Positions 19,105 to 29,529 of a stretch of 64,000 nt of DNA are shown here, one piece after another (position 1 is the stretch's first letter; each line of letters starts with the position of its first letter). Made by a program: the position numbers and the translations under genes. This DNA comes from Mycolicibacterium austroafricanum. GTDB taxonomy: Bacteria; Actinomycetota; Actinomycetes; Mycobacteriales; Mycobacteriaceae. The notes beneath the pieces were generated by a model. The model did not search any database. It saw only the letters and a list, made by a program, of their open reading frames with translations, and was not told where the DNA came from. The stretch lies in contig NZ_CACSIP010000033.1 in the NCBI RefSeq assembly GCF_902705885.1, positions 1 to 64,000 on the forward strand, written 5' to 3'.

Positions 19105-19812
19105 ATGGTGGCATCGATCCGCTCGGGCACCTCGCCGGTGCAGGTGCTGCGCCTGGGCACCCTCGACTACCGGTCCGCCTGGGACCGGCAGCGTGAGCTG
19201 GCCGAGGCCCGCGCCGCCGGCGGCCCTGACACCCTGCTGCTGCTGCAGCATCCCCCGGTGTACACCGCGGGCCGGCGCACCCTGGCTCACGAACGGCCGG
19301 ACGCTGCCGGCCCCGCAGACACGCCGGTCGTCGAGACCGACCGCGGCGGCAAGATCACCTGGCACGGCCCCGGGCAGCTCGTCGGGTACCCGATCATCGG
19401 CCTGGCCGAGCCGCTGGATGTGGTCAAATTCGTTCGGCGACTTGAGGATTCGTTGATCGCGGTGTGCGCCGACCTGGGCCTGCGGACAGGCCGGGTCGAG
19501 GGCCGGTCCGGCGTTTGGGTCCCGGCCGACACCCGTCCGGCGCGCAAGGTGGCAGCGATCGGGATCAGGGTGGCCCGGGCGACGACACTGCACGGCTTCG
19601 CGCTGAACTGCGATTGTGACCTCAGTGCCTTCAGCTCCATCGTGCCGTGCGGCATCGCCGACGCCGGGGTCACGTCGCTGACCGCGGAACTGGGCCGCAC
19701 GGTCAGGGTCGACGACGTCATCGACCGGGTCGCCGAGGCGGTGTGCGACGTACTCGACGGACGGCTCGACACCGGCCGTATCAGCGGCCACGCAGTACCA
19801 TCGACACAGTGA
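19105..19812 (+). CDS. lipB: Octanoyl-[acyl carrier protein]:protein octanoyltransferase
   Basis: LipB moves the octanoyl group from acyl carrier protein to the lipoyl-domain Lys of DlaT, GcvH and 2-oxoglutarate dehydrogenase. The 235-residue protein has the segment ETDRGGKITWHGPGQLVGYPI, and the catalytic Lys and Cys in ARKVAAIGIRV and SSIVPCGI. The start is the ATG at 19105 (MVASIRSGTSP), matching the family N-terminus; the longer open frame is antisense-derived. Its TGA overlaps the lipA GTG by four bases (GTGA), so the two steps of lipoate synthesis are translationally coupled. Confidence 0.95.
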   Translation: MVASIRSGTSPVQVLRLGTLDYRSAWDRQRELAEARAAGGPDTLLLLQHPPVYTAGRRTLAHERPDAAGPADTPVVETDRGGKITWHGPGQLVGYPIIGLAEPLDVVKFVRRLEDSLIAVCADLGLRTGRVEGRSGVWVPADTRPARKVAAIGIRVARATTLHGFALNCDCDLSAFSSIVPCGIADAGVTSLTAELGRTVRVDDVIDRVAEAVCDVLDGRLDTGRISGHAVPSTQ

Positions 19813-20771
19813 CTGTCGATCCCGGAAACCGCAAACTGCTCAGGCTCGAGGTGCGCAACGCGCAGACGCCGATCGAGCGTAAGCCGTCGTGGATCAAGAC
19901 CAGGGCCAAGATGGGCCCGGAGTACACCGAACTGAAGGCACTGGTGCGCCGCGAGGGCCTGCACACGGTGTGTGAGGAAGCAGGCTGCCCCAACATCTAC
20001 GAGTGCTGGGAAGACCGCGAAGCCACCTTCCTGATCGGCGGTGAGCAGTGCACCCGGCGCTGCGACTTCTGCCAGATCGACACCGGCAAGCCAGCCGAAC
20101 TGGACCGCGACGAGCCGCGCAGGGTGGCTGAGAGTGTGCAGGCGATGGGGCTGCGCTACTCGACGATCACCGGGGTGGCCCGTGACGACCAGCCCGACGG
20201 CGGCGCCTGGCTGTACGCCGAGACGGTTCGCCAGATCAAGGCACTCAACCCCAACACCGGCGTGGAGTTGCTGATCCCCGACTTCAACGCCGAGCCCGAC
20301 CTGCTCGAACAGGTCTTCGCCTCCCGGCCGGAGGTGCTGGCGCACAACGTCGAGACGGTGCCGCGCATCTTCAAGCGGATCCGGCCCGGGTTCCGGTACG
20401 AGCGCAGCCTGTCGGTGCTCACCAGCGCCCGCGATTACGGCTTGGTGACCAAGAGCAACCTCATCCTCGGTATGGGAGAGACGCCCGAGGAGGTGCGTGC
20501 CGCGCTGCGTGACCTGTACGAGGCGGGCTGCGACATCGTCACCATCACCCAGTACCTGCGGCCGTCGGCCCGCCACCATCCCGTCGAGCGGTGGGTGCAT
20601 CCCGACGAGTTCGTCCAACACGAGCAGTACGCGGTCGGGCTGGGCTTCCCGGGCGTGCTGGCCGGACCCCTGGTGCGCTCGTCGTACCGGGCGGGCAGGC
20701 TCTATGCGCAGACGATCGCGTCCCGTCCCGCCGGAGCGGCCGCGGCGGCGGCATCGGACTCCGTATCCTGA
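19809..20771 (+). CDS. lipA: Lipoyl synthase (radical SAM)
   Basis: LipA inserts two sulfur atoms into octanoylated proteins. The 320-residue product has the auxiliary-cluster motif CEEAGCPNIYEC near residue 57, the radical SAM motif CTRRCDFC near residue 83, and the C-terminal RSSY (VRSSYRAG) that ligates the auxiliary cluster with Ser. All seven cluster-binding cysteines expected for the family are present. The start is the GTG at 19809 (MTVDPGNRKLLRLE) inside the lipB stop. The gene is followed after 4 bases by the Rv2219-like gene. Confidence 0.96.
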   Translation: MTVDPGNRKLLRLEVRNAQTPIERKPSWIKTRAKMGPEYTELKALVRREGLHTVCEEAGCPNIYECWEDREATFLIGGEQCTRRCDFCQIDTGKPAELDRDEPRRVAESVQAMGLRYSTITGVARDDQPDGGAWLYAETVRQIKALNPNTGVELLIPDFNAEPDLLEQVFASRPEVLAHNVETVPRIFKRIRPGFRYERSLSVLTSARDYGLVTKSNLILGMGETPEEVRAALRDLYEAGCDIVTITQYLRPSARHHPVERWVHPDEFVQHEQYAVGLGFPGVLAGPLVRSSYRAGRLYAQTIASRPAGAAAAAASDSVS

Positions 20772-20775
20772 GCTG

Positions 20776-21528
20776 ATGGCGAAATCGCGTAACCCGGCGG
20801 AAGTGAAGGCGGCGAAGGCTGAGGCCAAGGCCGCCCGCAAGGCAGCTTCCAAGCAACGCCGCAGTCAGCTGTGGCAGGCATTCCAGATCCAGCGCAAAGA
20901 GGACAAGCGGCTCCTGCCGTACATGATCGGTGTGTTCGTGCTGATCGTGGGCGCCTCGGTGGCCTCGGGGCTGTACGCCGGCGGGTTCACGATGTACATG
21001 ATGATCCCGCTCGGCGTGCTGCTGGGCGGGCTGGTGGCCTTCATCATCTTCGGCCGCCGCGCCCAGAAGTCGGTGTATCGCAAGGCCGAGGGCCAGACCG
21101 GTGCAGCCGCCTGGGCGCTGGAGAACCTGCGCGGTAAGTGGCGGGTCACCCCCGGGGTGTCGGCCACCGGTCACTTCGACGCCGTGCACCGGGTGATCGG
21201 CCGACCGGGTGTGATCTTTGTCGGGGAGGGTTCGGCCGCTCGCGTCAAGCCGCTTCTGGCGCAAGAGAAGAAGCGCACCGCCCGGCTGGTGGGCGATGTC
21301 CCGATCTACGACATCGTGATCGGCAACGGTGACGGCGAGGTGCCGCTGTCCAAGCTGGAACGGCACCTGGGCAAGCTCCCGGCCAACATCACGGTCAAGC
21401 AGATGGACTCGCTGGAGTCCCGGCTTGCGGCGCTGGGCACCAAGGTCGGCCCGGCGGCGATGCCCAAGGGCCCGATGCCCGCCGGCGCGAAGATGCGCGG
21501 CGTGCAGCGCACCGTCCGGCGCAAGTGA
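20776..21528 (+). CDS. DUF4191 membrane protein, Rv2219-like
   Basis: The 250-residue protein starts MAKSRNPAEVKAAKAEAK, a very basic Ala/Lys-rich coiled segment. Two adjacent helices follow (MIGVFVLIVGASVASGLY and MMIPLGVLLGGLVAFIIFG), then a cytoplasmic C-terminal half containing HRVIGRPGVIFVGEGSAARVKPLL, the DUF4191 core. It lies 4 bases after lipA and corresponds to Rv2219. It may act near the membrane in the lipoate operon context, but no function is established. No catalytic residues are recognisable. Confidence 0.85.
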   Translation: MAKSRNPAEVKAAKAEAKAARKAASKQRRSQLWQAFQIQRKEDKRLLPYMIGVFVLIVGASVASGLYAGGFTMYMMIPLGVLLGGLVAFIIFGRRAQKSVYRKAEGQTGAAAWALENLRGKWRVTPGVSATGHFDAVHRVIGRPGVIFVGEGSAARVKPLLAQEKKRTARLVGDVPIYDIVIGNGDGEVPLSKLERHLGKLPANITVKQMDSLESRLAALGTKVGPAAMPKGPMPAGAKMRGVQRTVRRK

Positions 21529-21666
21529 CCTAGCTCGGCATGTAGCTGACCGCAGTCGCCCGGGAACAGATGTGCACTGCGTGCGAATGGGCCCCGCACT
21601 TCGCCTCTTTCGGGCGCGGTGGCCGCGGACGCCTGACCCGCCGGAAGCTGTTGCGGACGTGCCGCT

Positions 21667-21771
21667 CTGATCGTGCTTGACAAGAACATCTTCGACATCG
21701 ATCCCCACGACATCCACAGCGCGACGGTGATGTTGACGATGATGAACGGGAAGCTCTTCCACGAGCAGTGA
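21667..21771 (+). pseudogene. C-terminal relic of an amidohydrolase (YtcJ-like)
   Basis: An isolated stretch encodes LIVLDKNIFDIDPHDI followed by HSATVMLTMMNGKLFHEQ and a stop. This is the typical last strand pair of amidohydrolase-3 (YtcJ-like) enzymes, which normally reads ADLIVLD at this point. The preceding bases (ending GCGGACGTGCCGCT) give Ala-Asp in another frame, so an insertion of a few bases broke the frame. Nothing upstream in 21529-21660 is recognisable as the rest of the gene. It is therefore a short remnant between the Rv2219- and Rv2219A-like genes. Confidence 0.7.
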
Positions 21772-21776
21772 GACGG

Positions 21777-22244
21777 CTACCGGCGAACGACGGCCGTCTT
21801 GGTCGCGAGGTCGTGCAGGCCGCGCAGGTCGGAGTCGGTGAACAGTGCCGGGATGACGAGCGTGATCAGCAGTCCCCGCGCCAGCGCACGTCCCGACCCC
21901 ACGTGGGTTCGGTTGTCGACGGCCGCCACCCGCAGTCCCAGGGCCAGCTGACCCGGCGTGAAGCCGAACAGGCGCACCGAGACGACGCCCATCACCAGCC
22001 AGATGACCAGCACAGCCGTCGACAGCATCGGCTGGCTCAACAGGCCCAACGCGATGGCCAGCCCCGCAAGCCCGTAAGACACCAGCCAGTCGACGCACAG
22101 AGCGGCGATGCGACGGCCGAATCGGGCGATCGACCCGGGCCCGGTCTGGGGCAGACCGAGCCGTTCGCCCGGGTAGGCGCCGACGCCGACGCCGGGTTGA
22201 GAAGGGTCCGGTCCGGAGAGCCAGGACCCGATTGCGCCGGCCAT
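21777..22244 (-). CDS. RDD-family membrane protein, Rv2219A-like
   Basis: The 155-residue protein carries the RDD signature Arg...Asp pair in IARFGRRIAALCVDWLVSYGL, followed by two or three membrane helices (GLAIALGLL, TAVLVIWLVMGVVSV). FGFTPGQLALGLRVAAVDN is the second conserved RDD block. A soluble Pro/Gly-rich N-terminus of about 40 residues precedes the domain. It corresponds to Rv2219A. RDD proteins are poorly understood; roles in ion exchange or protein export have been proposed for some. It is divergent from glnA1. Confidence 0.87.
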   Translation of the reverse strand: MAGAIGSWLSGPDPSQPGVGVGAYPGERLGLPQTGPGSIARFGRRIAALCVDWLVSYGLAGLAIALGLLSQPMLSTAVLVIWLVMGVVSVRLFGFTPGQLALGLRVAAVDNRTHVGSGRALARGLLITLVIPALFTDSDLRGLHDLATKTAVVRR

Positions 22245-22282
22245 CCCGCCAGGATATGCGTGGGCGGCCGGCGCGCTACCTC

Positions 22283-22330
22283 GGGTGTCGGGATGGGTGT
22301 CACGATGGGTGTCGCGATGGGTGTCGGGAT
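22283..22330 (+). repeat. Four tandem 12-bp repeats upstream of the GlnR box
   Basis: Four head-to-tail copies of GGGTGTCRSGAT (copies start at 22283, 22295, 22307 and 22319) differ only at two central positions. They lie between the RDD gene start and the glnA1 GlnR box, ending 8 bases before it. No coding role is apparent. They could be simple slippage or could position the upstream regulator site. Confidence 0.85.
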
Positions 22331-22338
22331 CGCCATGC

Positions 22339-22354
22339 GTAACGTCCGCGAAAC
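22339..22354 (+). promoter_or_regulatory. GlnR-type binding box of glnA1
   Basis: GTAAC (22339-22343), a 6-base spacer GTCCGC, then GAAAC (22350-22354) is an exact match to the actinobacterial GlnR pattern GNAAC-n6-GNAAC. GlnR activates nitrogen assimilation genes, including glnA1, under nitrogen limitation in mycobacteria. A TTGACC -35 element begins 7 bases downstream (22361), a fitting position for an activator. Confidence 0.8.
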
Positions 22355-22360
22355 ATATGG

Positions 22361-22389
22361 TTGACCACGGTGCAACATCGTGTCCATAG
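22361..22389 (+). promoter_or_regulatory. Candidate glnA1 promoter
   Basis: TTGACC (22361-22366) and CCATAG (22384-22389) are separated by 17 bases, close to a SigA-type promoter. The predicted start would lie near 22396, giving a leader of about 32 bases that includes the ribosome site AAGGAGA before the GTG at 22428. The -10 element is imperfect, consistent with activator dependence. Confidence 0.5.
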
Positions 22390-22427
22390 CGTCAACGCGG
22401 GCCTACCAGAAATAAGGAGACCAATCA

Positions 22428-23860
<1,433 letters not shown>

Positions 23861-23864
<4 letters not shown>

Positions 23865-23917
23865 GTCAGCACCGCCGACGCGACGCATAAGTCGGCACCG
23901 CCGACGCGACGTATAAG
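23861..23917 (+). repeat. 26-bp tandem repeat covering the glnA1 stop codon
   Basis: A 26-base unit starting ATAAGTCRGCACCGCC is present twice in tandem (23861-23886 and 23887-23912), with the first five bases a third time (23913-23917). The copies differ at two positions. The glnA1 TAA (23862-23864) lies within the first copy, and a TAA is repeated in each. The terminator hairpin begins two bases after the array. Confidence 0.85.
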
Positions 23918-23918
23918 A

Positions 23919-23960
23919 AACCGGGTGGCTGCTCCGCAAGGGGCGCCACCCGGTTTTTTT
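23919..23960 (+). terminator. Rho-independent terminator of glnA1
   Basis: An 11-bp perfect stem, AACCGGGTGGC (23919-23929) with GCCACCCGGTT (23945-23955), and a 15-base loop are followed directly by a run of seven T. U-tract terminators of this strength are uncommon in mycobacterial genomes, so glnA1 transcription is likely to end sharply here. Confidence 0.9.
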
Positions 23961-24022
23961 GTTATCACCTTGTTCGCGCGCAGATCATTCGGACCCTGGT
24001 CCGTGACGGTATTCTGCCCCCC

Positions 24023-24457
24023 ATGACCCAGAATGTGGATGCCCGGTTGTCCCGCTTCTCGTCGCCCATGTTGAGCATCTTCCGCATCGTGTTCGGCTTG
24101 CTGTTCACGTTGCACGGCACCATGAAGCTGTTCGGCTTTCCTGTCGGCGAGGCGGTTCCCGTGGCCACCTGGCCGTATTGGTGGGCCGGGCTGATCGAGT
24201 TGGTCACCGGCCTGCTGATCACCGTCGGCTTCTTCACTCGGATCGCGGCGCTGGTCGCGGCCGGCCAGATGGCGGTGGCGTACTTCTGGCAGCACTGGGG
24301 CCTTTTCGGCGGCGAGCTGGGCAGCTTTTGGCCGGCAGAGAACGGCGGCGAGACCGCGCTGCTGTTCTGCTTCGGATTCCTGCTCTTGGCGACCACCGGA
24401 GCCGGCGCATGGTCGGTGGACGGTCAGCGGCGCGGGGCGGTGGCCACGGCGCGCTGA
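24023..24457 (+). CDS. DoxX-family membrane protein
   Basis: The 144-residue protein has four membrane helices: SIFRIVFGLLFTLHGTMKLF, WWAGLIELVTGLLITVGFF, IAALVAAGQMAVAYFW and ALLFCFGFLLLATTGAGAW. The first contains the DoxX-type LxxHGxxKLFG block. DoxX proteins in mycobacteria associate with redox defence at the membrane, but this copy has no such partner next to it. It is the first gene after glnA1 and converges with the minus-strand island genes. Confidence 0.85.
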   Translation: MTQNVDARLSRFSSPMLSIFRIVFGLLFTLHGTMKLFGFPVGEAVPVATWPYWWAGLIELVTGLLITVGFFTRIAALVAAGQMAVAYFWQHWGLFGGELGSFWPAENGGETALLFCFGFLLLATTGAGAWSVDGQRRGAVATAR

Positions 24458-24501
24458 GAGGTCGGCCGACAACACCGAGCTCCCGGGGGTCAGTCTGGGT
24501 G

Positions 24502-24678
24502 TCAGGCGTCCCAATCGGTGCCGCAATCGGGACACTGGTACAGGCCCTCGGCGCGCAGACCGGGCGCCACGTGTTGATCCGCGGGCCCCAAAAGCTCGGC
24601 TTCGGTGCAACCGCACTCCGGACACACCTGGTTGTACACGCGCACGCGGTTCTCCAGGTCGTAGGTCAGGCCGATCAC
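24502..24678 (-). CDS. 58-aa zinc-ribbon protein
   Basis: This small gene starts with GTG at 24678, with GGGGGAG 7 bases upstream, and ends with TGA at 24502. The protein reads MIGLTYDLENRVRVYNQ, then VCPECGCTEAELLG, then GLYQCPDCGTDWDA. The two CPxCG knuckles about 30 residues apart form a zinc ribbon; the first has an extra Cys (CPECGC). There is no enzymatic domain. Its GTG overlaps the TGA of the preceding truncated gene (GTGA), so it was the last member of the minus-strand operon that includes the aldolase and aspartase-like genes. It could be a rubredoxin-like or structural partner; function unknown. Confidence 0.75.
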   Translation of the reverse strand: MIGLTYDLENRVRVYNQVCPECGCTEAELLGPADQHVAPGLRAEGLYQCPDCGTDWDA

Positions 24679-24814
24679 GATGACTCCCCCATCGTCGAAT
24701 CGACCAACCTCCGCAACTCCCGATCCTCGTGAGCCTCGAGGCCGTGGCTGCGTATCGACATCACCAGCTGCTCGTCCTGGGGCAACTTCGTGCCGATCTT
24801 CGCGCTGGCGATCG
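24675..24814 (-). pseudogene. C-terminal fragment of an unidentified gene
   Basis: A minus-strand frame with strong G/C third positions encodes RTIASAKIGTKLPQDEQLV, then MSIRSHGLEAHEDRELRR and LVDSTMGESS before a TGA. It reads like the real end of a longer protein and is coupled to the zinc-ribbon gene by a four-base overlap. Upstream it runs straight into a plus-strand MFS-derived fragment at about 24815, so its 5' part is missing. I do not recognise the family. Confidence 0.5.
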
Positions 24815-25024
24815 TTCGGTGGCTACCTATCCGACCGGTACGGGCCGCGCGCAGTCGTGATCGTCACGCACGCAGCAGCTTTCGCCGTCGGCATGGCACT
24901 GACGGCGCTGTCGCTGACCGGACATGCCGGTCCGGCGACGCTGATCTGCACCGCGGCGATGTTCGGGGTCACCTACGCGCTGGCCAAACCCGCACTCAGC
25001 GCCCTGATCCCGGCACTGGTGCAA
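24815..25024 (+). pseudogene. MFS transporter fragment, inserted in reverse
   Basis: About 70 codons on the plus strand encode FGGYLSDRYGPRAVVIVTHA, the MFS loop 2-3 signature GGxLSDRxGxR. Two hydrophobic helices follow (AAAFAVGMALTALSL and ATLICTAAMFGVTYALA) and it ends ALSALIPALVQ. Upstream, SWGNFVPIFALAI is in another frame, suggesting a frameshift as well. No start codon, N-terminal helix or remaining eight to ten helices are present. It is oriented against its neighbours and separates two broken minus-strand genes. Confidence 0.65.
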
Positions 25025-25695
25025 AATTCGTGCTGGCTCGGGCCGCCGGTGACCACCCCGGTCGTAGCTCTCGCAGACAGCGCTGATCTCTTCTTCGTTG
25101 AGCGGGAGTAGCTTTCCGCCGGTCTGCAGCGCGATTAGCAGCGTCCTGGCGTTCTCCTCGAGATCCAGGCAGTCCATGAACAACACGTCGAACCGGTCGG
25201 CCACCAGCACCGTCCCGTGTGACCGCAGCAGGCAGGCGTCGGCGTCGGCGAGCGTGCCGGCCACCGCATCACCCTGCTCACGAGTGCGGATGTGGGTGGG
25301 ATCGGGATGCACCGCCAATCCGGCGGGATGCTTGTAGGCGAAGTGCCGCATGGGCATCAACGGCGTGTCGACCATCGAGAAAGACGTAGACAGCGTGGGA
25401 TGCCCGTGGCAGACCATACCGATGTCGGGACGCGCGCGGTAAACCCCGGTGTGAATCGCTGTTTCGGCCGGTGGCGGCACGTCACCTTCGACGACTCCGC
25501 CGTCGAGATCGACCACCAAGATGTCCTCCTGCGTCAGCGATGCTCGGCTGAGGTCTCTGGGCTGGATCAGGATGAGGTCGGTGCCCGGGATTCGCGCGCT
25601 GACGTGACCGCTGTAGTCCAGCACTCCGGCGAACACGAGCAGGCGAGTGCAGGTGACGAGGGCCTCGCGCAGCTGGTCGACGGCTTCGGTGGTGG

Positions 25696-25699
<4 letters not shown>
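24827..25699 (-). CDS. Class II aldolase/adducin-family protein with replaced C-terminus
   Basis: Residues 1-210 are a class II aldolase domain (FucA/AraD type). The zinc ligands are visible in MVCHGHPT and LLRSHGTVLVAD, and LDYSGHVSARIPGTD is the phosphate-binding block. Such enzymes cleave sugar-like phosphates, decarboxylate, or dehydrate. The open frame continues for about 70 residues after ESYDRGGHRRPEPARIL, but that part is antisense to the MFS fragment and cannot be native, so the true C-terminus is lost. Translation starts at an ATG overlapping the aspartase-like stop (ATGA). Whether the product is still active is doubtful, because the lost C-terminal helix often closes the active site. 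Confidence 0.7.
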
Positions 25700-27153
<1,454 letters not shown>

Positions 27154-27158
27154 CAAGT

Positions 27159-28136
27159 TCAACTCCTCAGATGCGGAAGGACCTCTCGGCCGAGCAGTTC
27201 GATCTGCTCGAAGAACCGGTCGAACTTGAACCGGAAGTCGAACACGAGGTGTTCGGTTCCCAGATCCTCGAACTTCTTGACCTCGGCCACCGCTTCCTGC
27301 GGGTTGCCTACGATCAGCTGTCCCTCGAGATCCTCGACGGTCTCGAATGTGCCGGACGGCGGTTTGACGGCGAACTTGGCCTTATTCGCCCACGCGAGCA
27401 GGCCGGGGATGTTGACGTGCTTGAGCGCCTCCTCGCGGGTCTCCTCGATACTGGTCGGCGGGATCACGGCGATGGTGGGCATCTTCTTGTCCTGCTCATC
27501 GGCCAGCTTGCGCATGGTGTCGATCCGTTTGGCCATGGTGCCCAGCGCAATTCGGCCTGGCATCCAGCCGTCGCAGAACTCTACTGCCAGCCTTGCCGAC
27601 CGCGGCGTGCCGCCGCAGTACCAGAACGGGATCCGCCCGCCCACCGGTTTCGGTTCGATGGTGACGTTGTTGAACGTGAAGTTGTCATCGGAGTAGTCGA
27701 CATCGTTCTCGGTGAACACGCGTCGCAGGATCTCCGCGTTCGACCGAACCAGCTCCACCCGGTCGCGATCACCCCATTCGATCGCCTCGAACTCGTGATC
27801 GAACGTTCCGGCGCCGAAACCGAGGATCAGCCGCGGCCCGACGAGCTGGGTCATGGTGCCTGCCATCAGCGCCGTCACCAGCGGATGCCGGAACGGGATC
27901 AGCGAGCCGGTGCCGAGTTCGATCCGATTTGTCACCGCTCCGATGGCAGTCAGGGTCGTGAGCGCGTCGTAGAAGGTGCGGTTGGGCTTCTCCATCTCGC
28001 CGTGCGGCTCGAAGACCAGGTGATCACGAACCCAGACCGAATCGAAGCCGACGTCCTCGGCGAGCTTCGACCCTTCCAGCAGCTTCTCTTTGTCAGCGTG
28101 CTCACCGAAATGCGGCAGCAGCAGTCCGAACTTCAT
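27159..28136 (-). CDS. LLM-class flavin/F420-dependent oxidoreductase
   Basis: The 325-residue (beta/alpha)8 protein starts MKFGLLLPHFGEHADKEKLL, with VGFDSVWVRDHLVF and IGFGAGTFDHEFEA-like blocks typical of the luciferase-like family. RIPFWYCGGTPRSARLA is the phosphate-site region. Members use reduced F420 or FMNH2 for reductions, dehydrogenations or monooxygenation, and the cofactor cannot be told from this sequence alone. An fbiC-fgd operon nearby makes F420 plausible. It lies between the amidohydrolase and the aspartase-like lyase in a tightly packed operon, with a ribosome site (AAAGGACC) before the ATG. Confidence 0.88.
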   Translation of the reverse strand: MKFGLLLPHFGEHADKEKLLEGSKLAEDVGFDSVWVRDHLVFEPHGEMEKPNRTFYDALTTLTAIGAVTNRIELGTGSLIPFRHPLVTALMAGTMTQLVGPRLILGFGAGTFDHEFEAIEWGDRDRVELVRSNAEILRRVFTENDVDYSDDNFTFNNVTIEPKPVGGRIPFWYCGGTPRSARLAVEFCDGWMPGRIALGTMAKRIDTMRKLADEQDKKMPTIAVIPPTSIEETREEALKHVNIPGLLAWANKAKFAVKPPSGTFETVEDLEGQLIVGNPQEAVAEVKKFEDLGTEHLVFDFRFKFDRFFEQIELLGREVLPHLRS

Positions 28137-28152
28137 GTGTGGTCCTTTCGTG

Positions 28153-29529
28153 TCAGGCGTTCGCCGTGGCGAGACGACCGTGCCCGGGCTTTCCGATTAC
28201 CTGCCCGTCGCCGAAGACTTCTTCGCCGCGAACAAACGTCCGATCGATATTCGCCGTGATGGACCGCCCGTCGTAGGGCGTCCACCCGCAGCGGGACAAC
28301 ACACCCTCGTCGGCGATGGTCCACTTCGACTTCATGTCTGCGACCACAAGATCAGCGTCTGCGCCGACCTGAATGGCGCCCTTGGTGCCCCAGAGCCCGA
28401 ATTCTTCAGCCGGCCGGGTCGCCACCAGCGACACCACCCGATCCAGGGAGATTTTGCCCTGGTTCACCGCGTCGAGCAGCAAGGGATAGTAGTACTGAAT
28501 CCCTGGGGTGCCCGTATGGCAGCTCCACATCTCTGTCCATCCCACCTCCTTCTCCTGACGCGTGTGCGGCGCGTGGTCGGAGGAGCAGATGTCGATCGTG
28601 CCGTCGACCATGCCTTCCCACACTGCGTTTCGGCCCTCATCTGGCACCCAGTAAGACAGTGCGTAAGGGCCGAGGCGCTCGACGTCTTCCCAGGTCGACA
28701 GGAACGGCGCCCAGTGGTTCACCTCACACGTGACATCGATTCCCGCGGCCTTGGCGCGTCGCACGGCCTCGATCGAACGCTTGGTCTGCATGTGCGCAAT
28801 GTGCACGGGACACCCGGAAGCCTCCGCCAACCGCAACACCACATCGATCGCGGTGTCCCAGATGACGCCAGAACGGGCGGCATATGCCGAGGCATAGCCT
28901 TTGGGGGTGTTGTCGCCACGAGCCAGATACTCGCCCTCGATGTAGTCCATCAGGGCTTGGTCGTGCGGATGGATGATGAAGCGCTTACCCGTCTTCGCGA
29001 TCAGGTCCATCATCCGCAACAGTTCGCCGTGGTCGTGCATACCGGTGCCTGCGGGATGCGGATAGGTGCGGCCGGTGTCGACCACCATGTAGATCTTGTA
29101 GGCCTGCACACCCATGTCCGACATCGCCTGGATCTCGCCGTATTTCGTCGGCGCCGGGTTGTGGTTGTAGTCAACGATCGATGTCCGCGAGTAACGCTCG
29201 AATACATCGGTCAGAGTCTCGACGTCATTGGTGGGCGGACTCAGGTTGGGCATGCCGAAGATCGTCGTCACGCCGCCGACCGCAGCCTGGCGGCTGGTGG
29301 TCTCGATGTCCTCCTTGTGCTCGAAACCCGGCTCCCGGGTGTGCACGTGGACATCGACCATCCCCGGCAGCACCACCTTCCCCGCGGCGTCGACAACACG
29401 GCCGGCGTCCACCGGCAGGGAGCCGTCGACCAGGCCGACGATCTTCCCGCCGTCGACCAGCACATCGGCGTTGATGCTGCCCGCGGGTGTCAGGACCGTT
29501 CCGCCGGTCAGTTTCAAATCAATGGTCAT
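28153..29529 (-). CDS. Cyclic amidohydrolase (dihydroorotase/allantoinase/hydantoinase type)
   Basis: The 458-residue protein opens MTIDLKLTGGTVLTPAGSIN. It has the metal motif VDVHVHTREPGFEHKED, the probable carboxylated Lys in GVQAYKIYMVVD, histidines in FIIHPHDQ and VHIAHMQTK, and the metal Asp in CSSDHAPHTR. All binuclear-site residues of the class are present, so it should open a cyclic amide such as a dihydropyrimidine, hydantoin or allantoin. MPNLSPPTNDVETL is closest to the dihydroorotase/allantoinase branch. The start at 29529 is preceded by AGGAGACC and overlaps the hydrolase stop (ATGA). Substrate is not determined by the motifs. Confidence 0.87.
   Translation of the reverse strand: MTIDLKLTGGTVLTPAGSINADVLVDGGKIVGLVDGSLPVDAGRVVDAAGKVVLPGMVDVHVHTREPGFEHKEDIETTSRQAAVGGVTTIFGMPNLSPPTNDVETLTDVFERYSRTSIVDYNHNPAPTKYGEIQAMSDMGVQAYKIYMVVDTGRTYPHPAGTGMHDHGELLRMMDLIAKTGKRFIIHPHDQALMDYIEGEYLARGDNTPKGYASAYAARSGVIWDTAIDVVLRLAEASGCPVHIAHMQTKRSIEAVRRAKAAGIDVTCEVNHWAPFLSTWEDVERLGPYALSYWVPDEGRNAVWEGMVDGTIDICSSDHAPHTRQEKEVGWTEMWSCHTGTPGIQYYYPLLLDAVNQGKISLDRVVSLVATRPAEEFGLWGTKGAIQVGADADLVVADMKSKWTIADEGVLSRCGWTPYDGRSITANIDRTFVRGEEVFGDGQVIGKPGHGRLATANA

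Noticed and set aside
24827..25040. Native C-terminal extension of the class II aldolase
   Set aside because: The last 70 or so residues are antisense to an MFS-like segment and contain no aldolase features.
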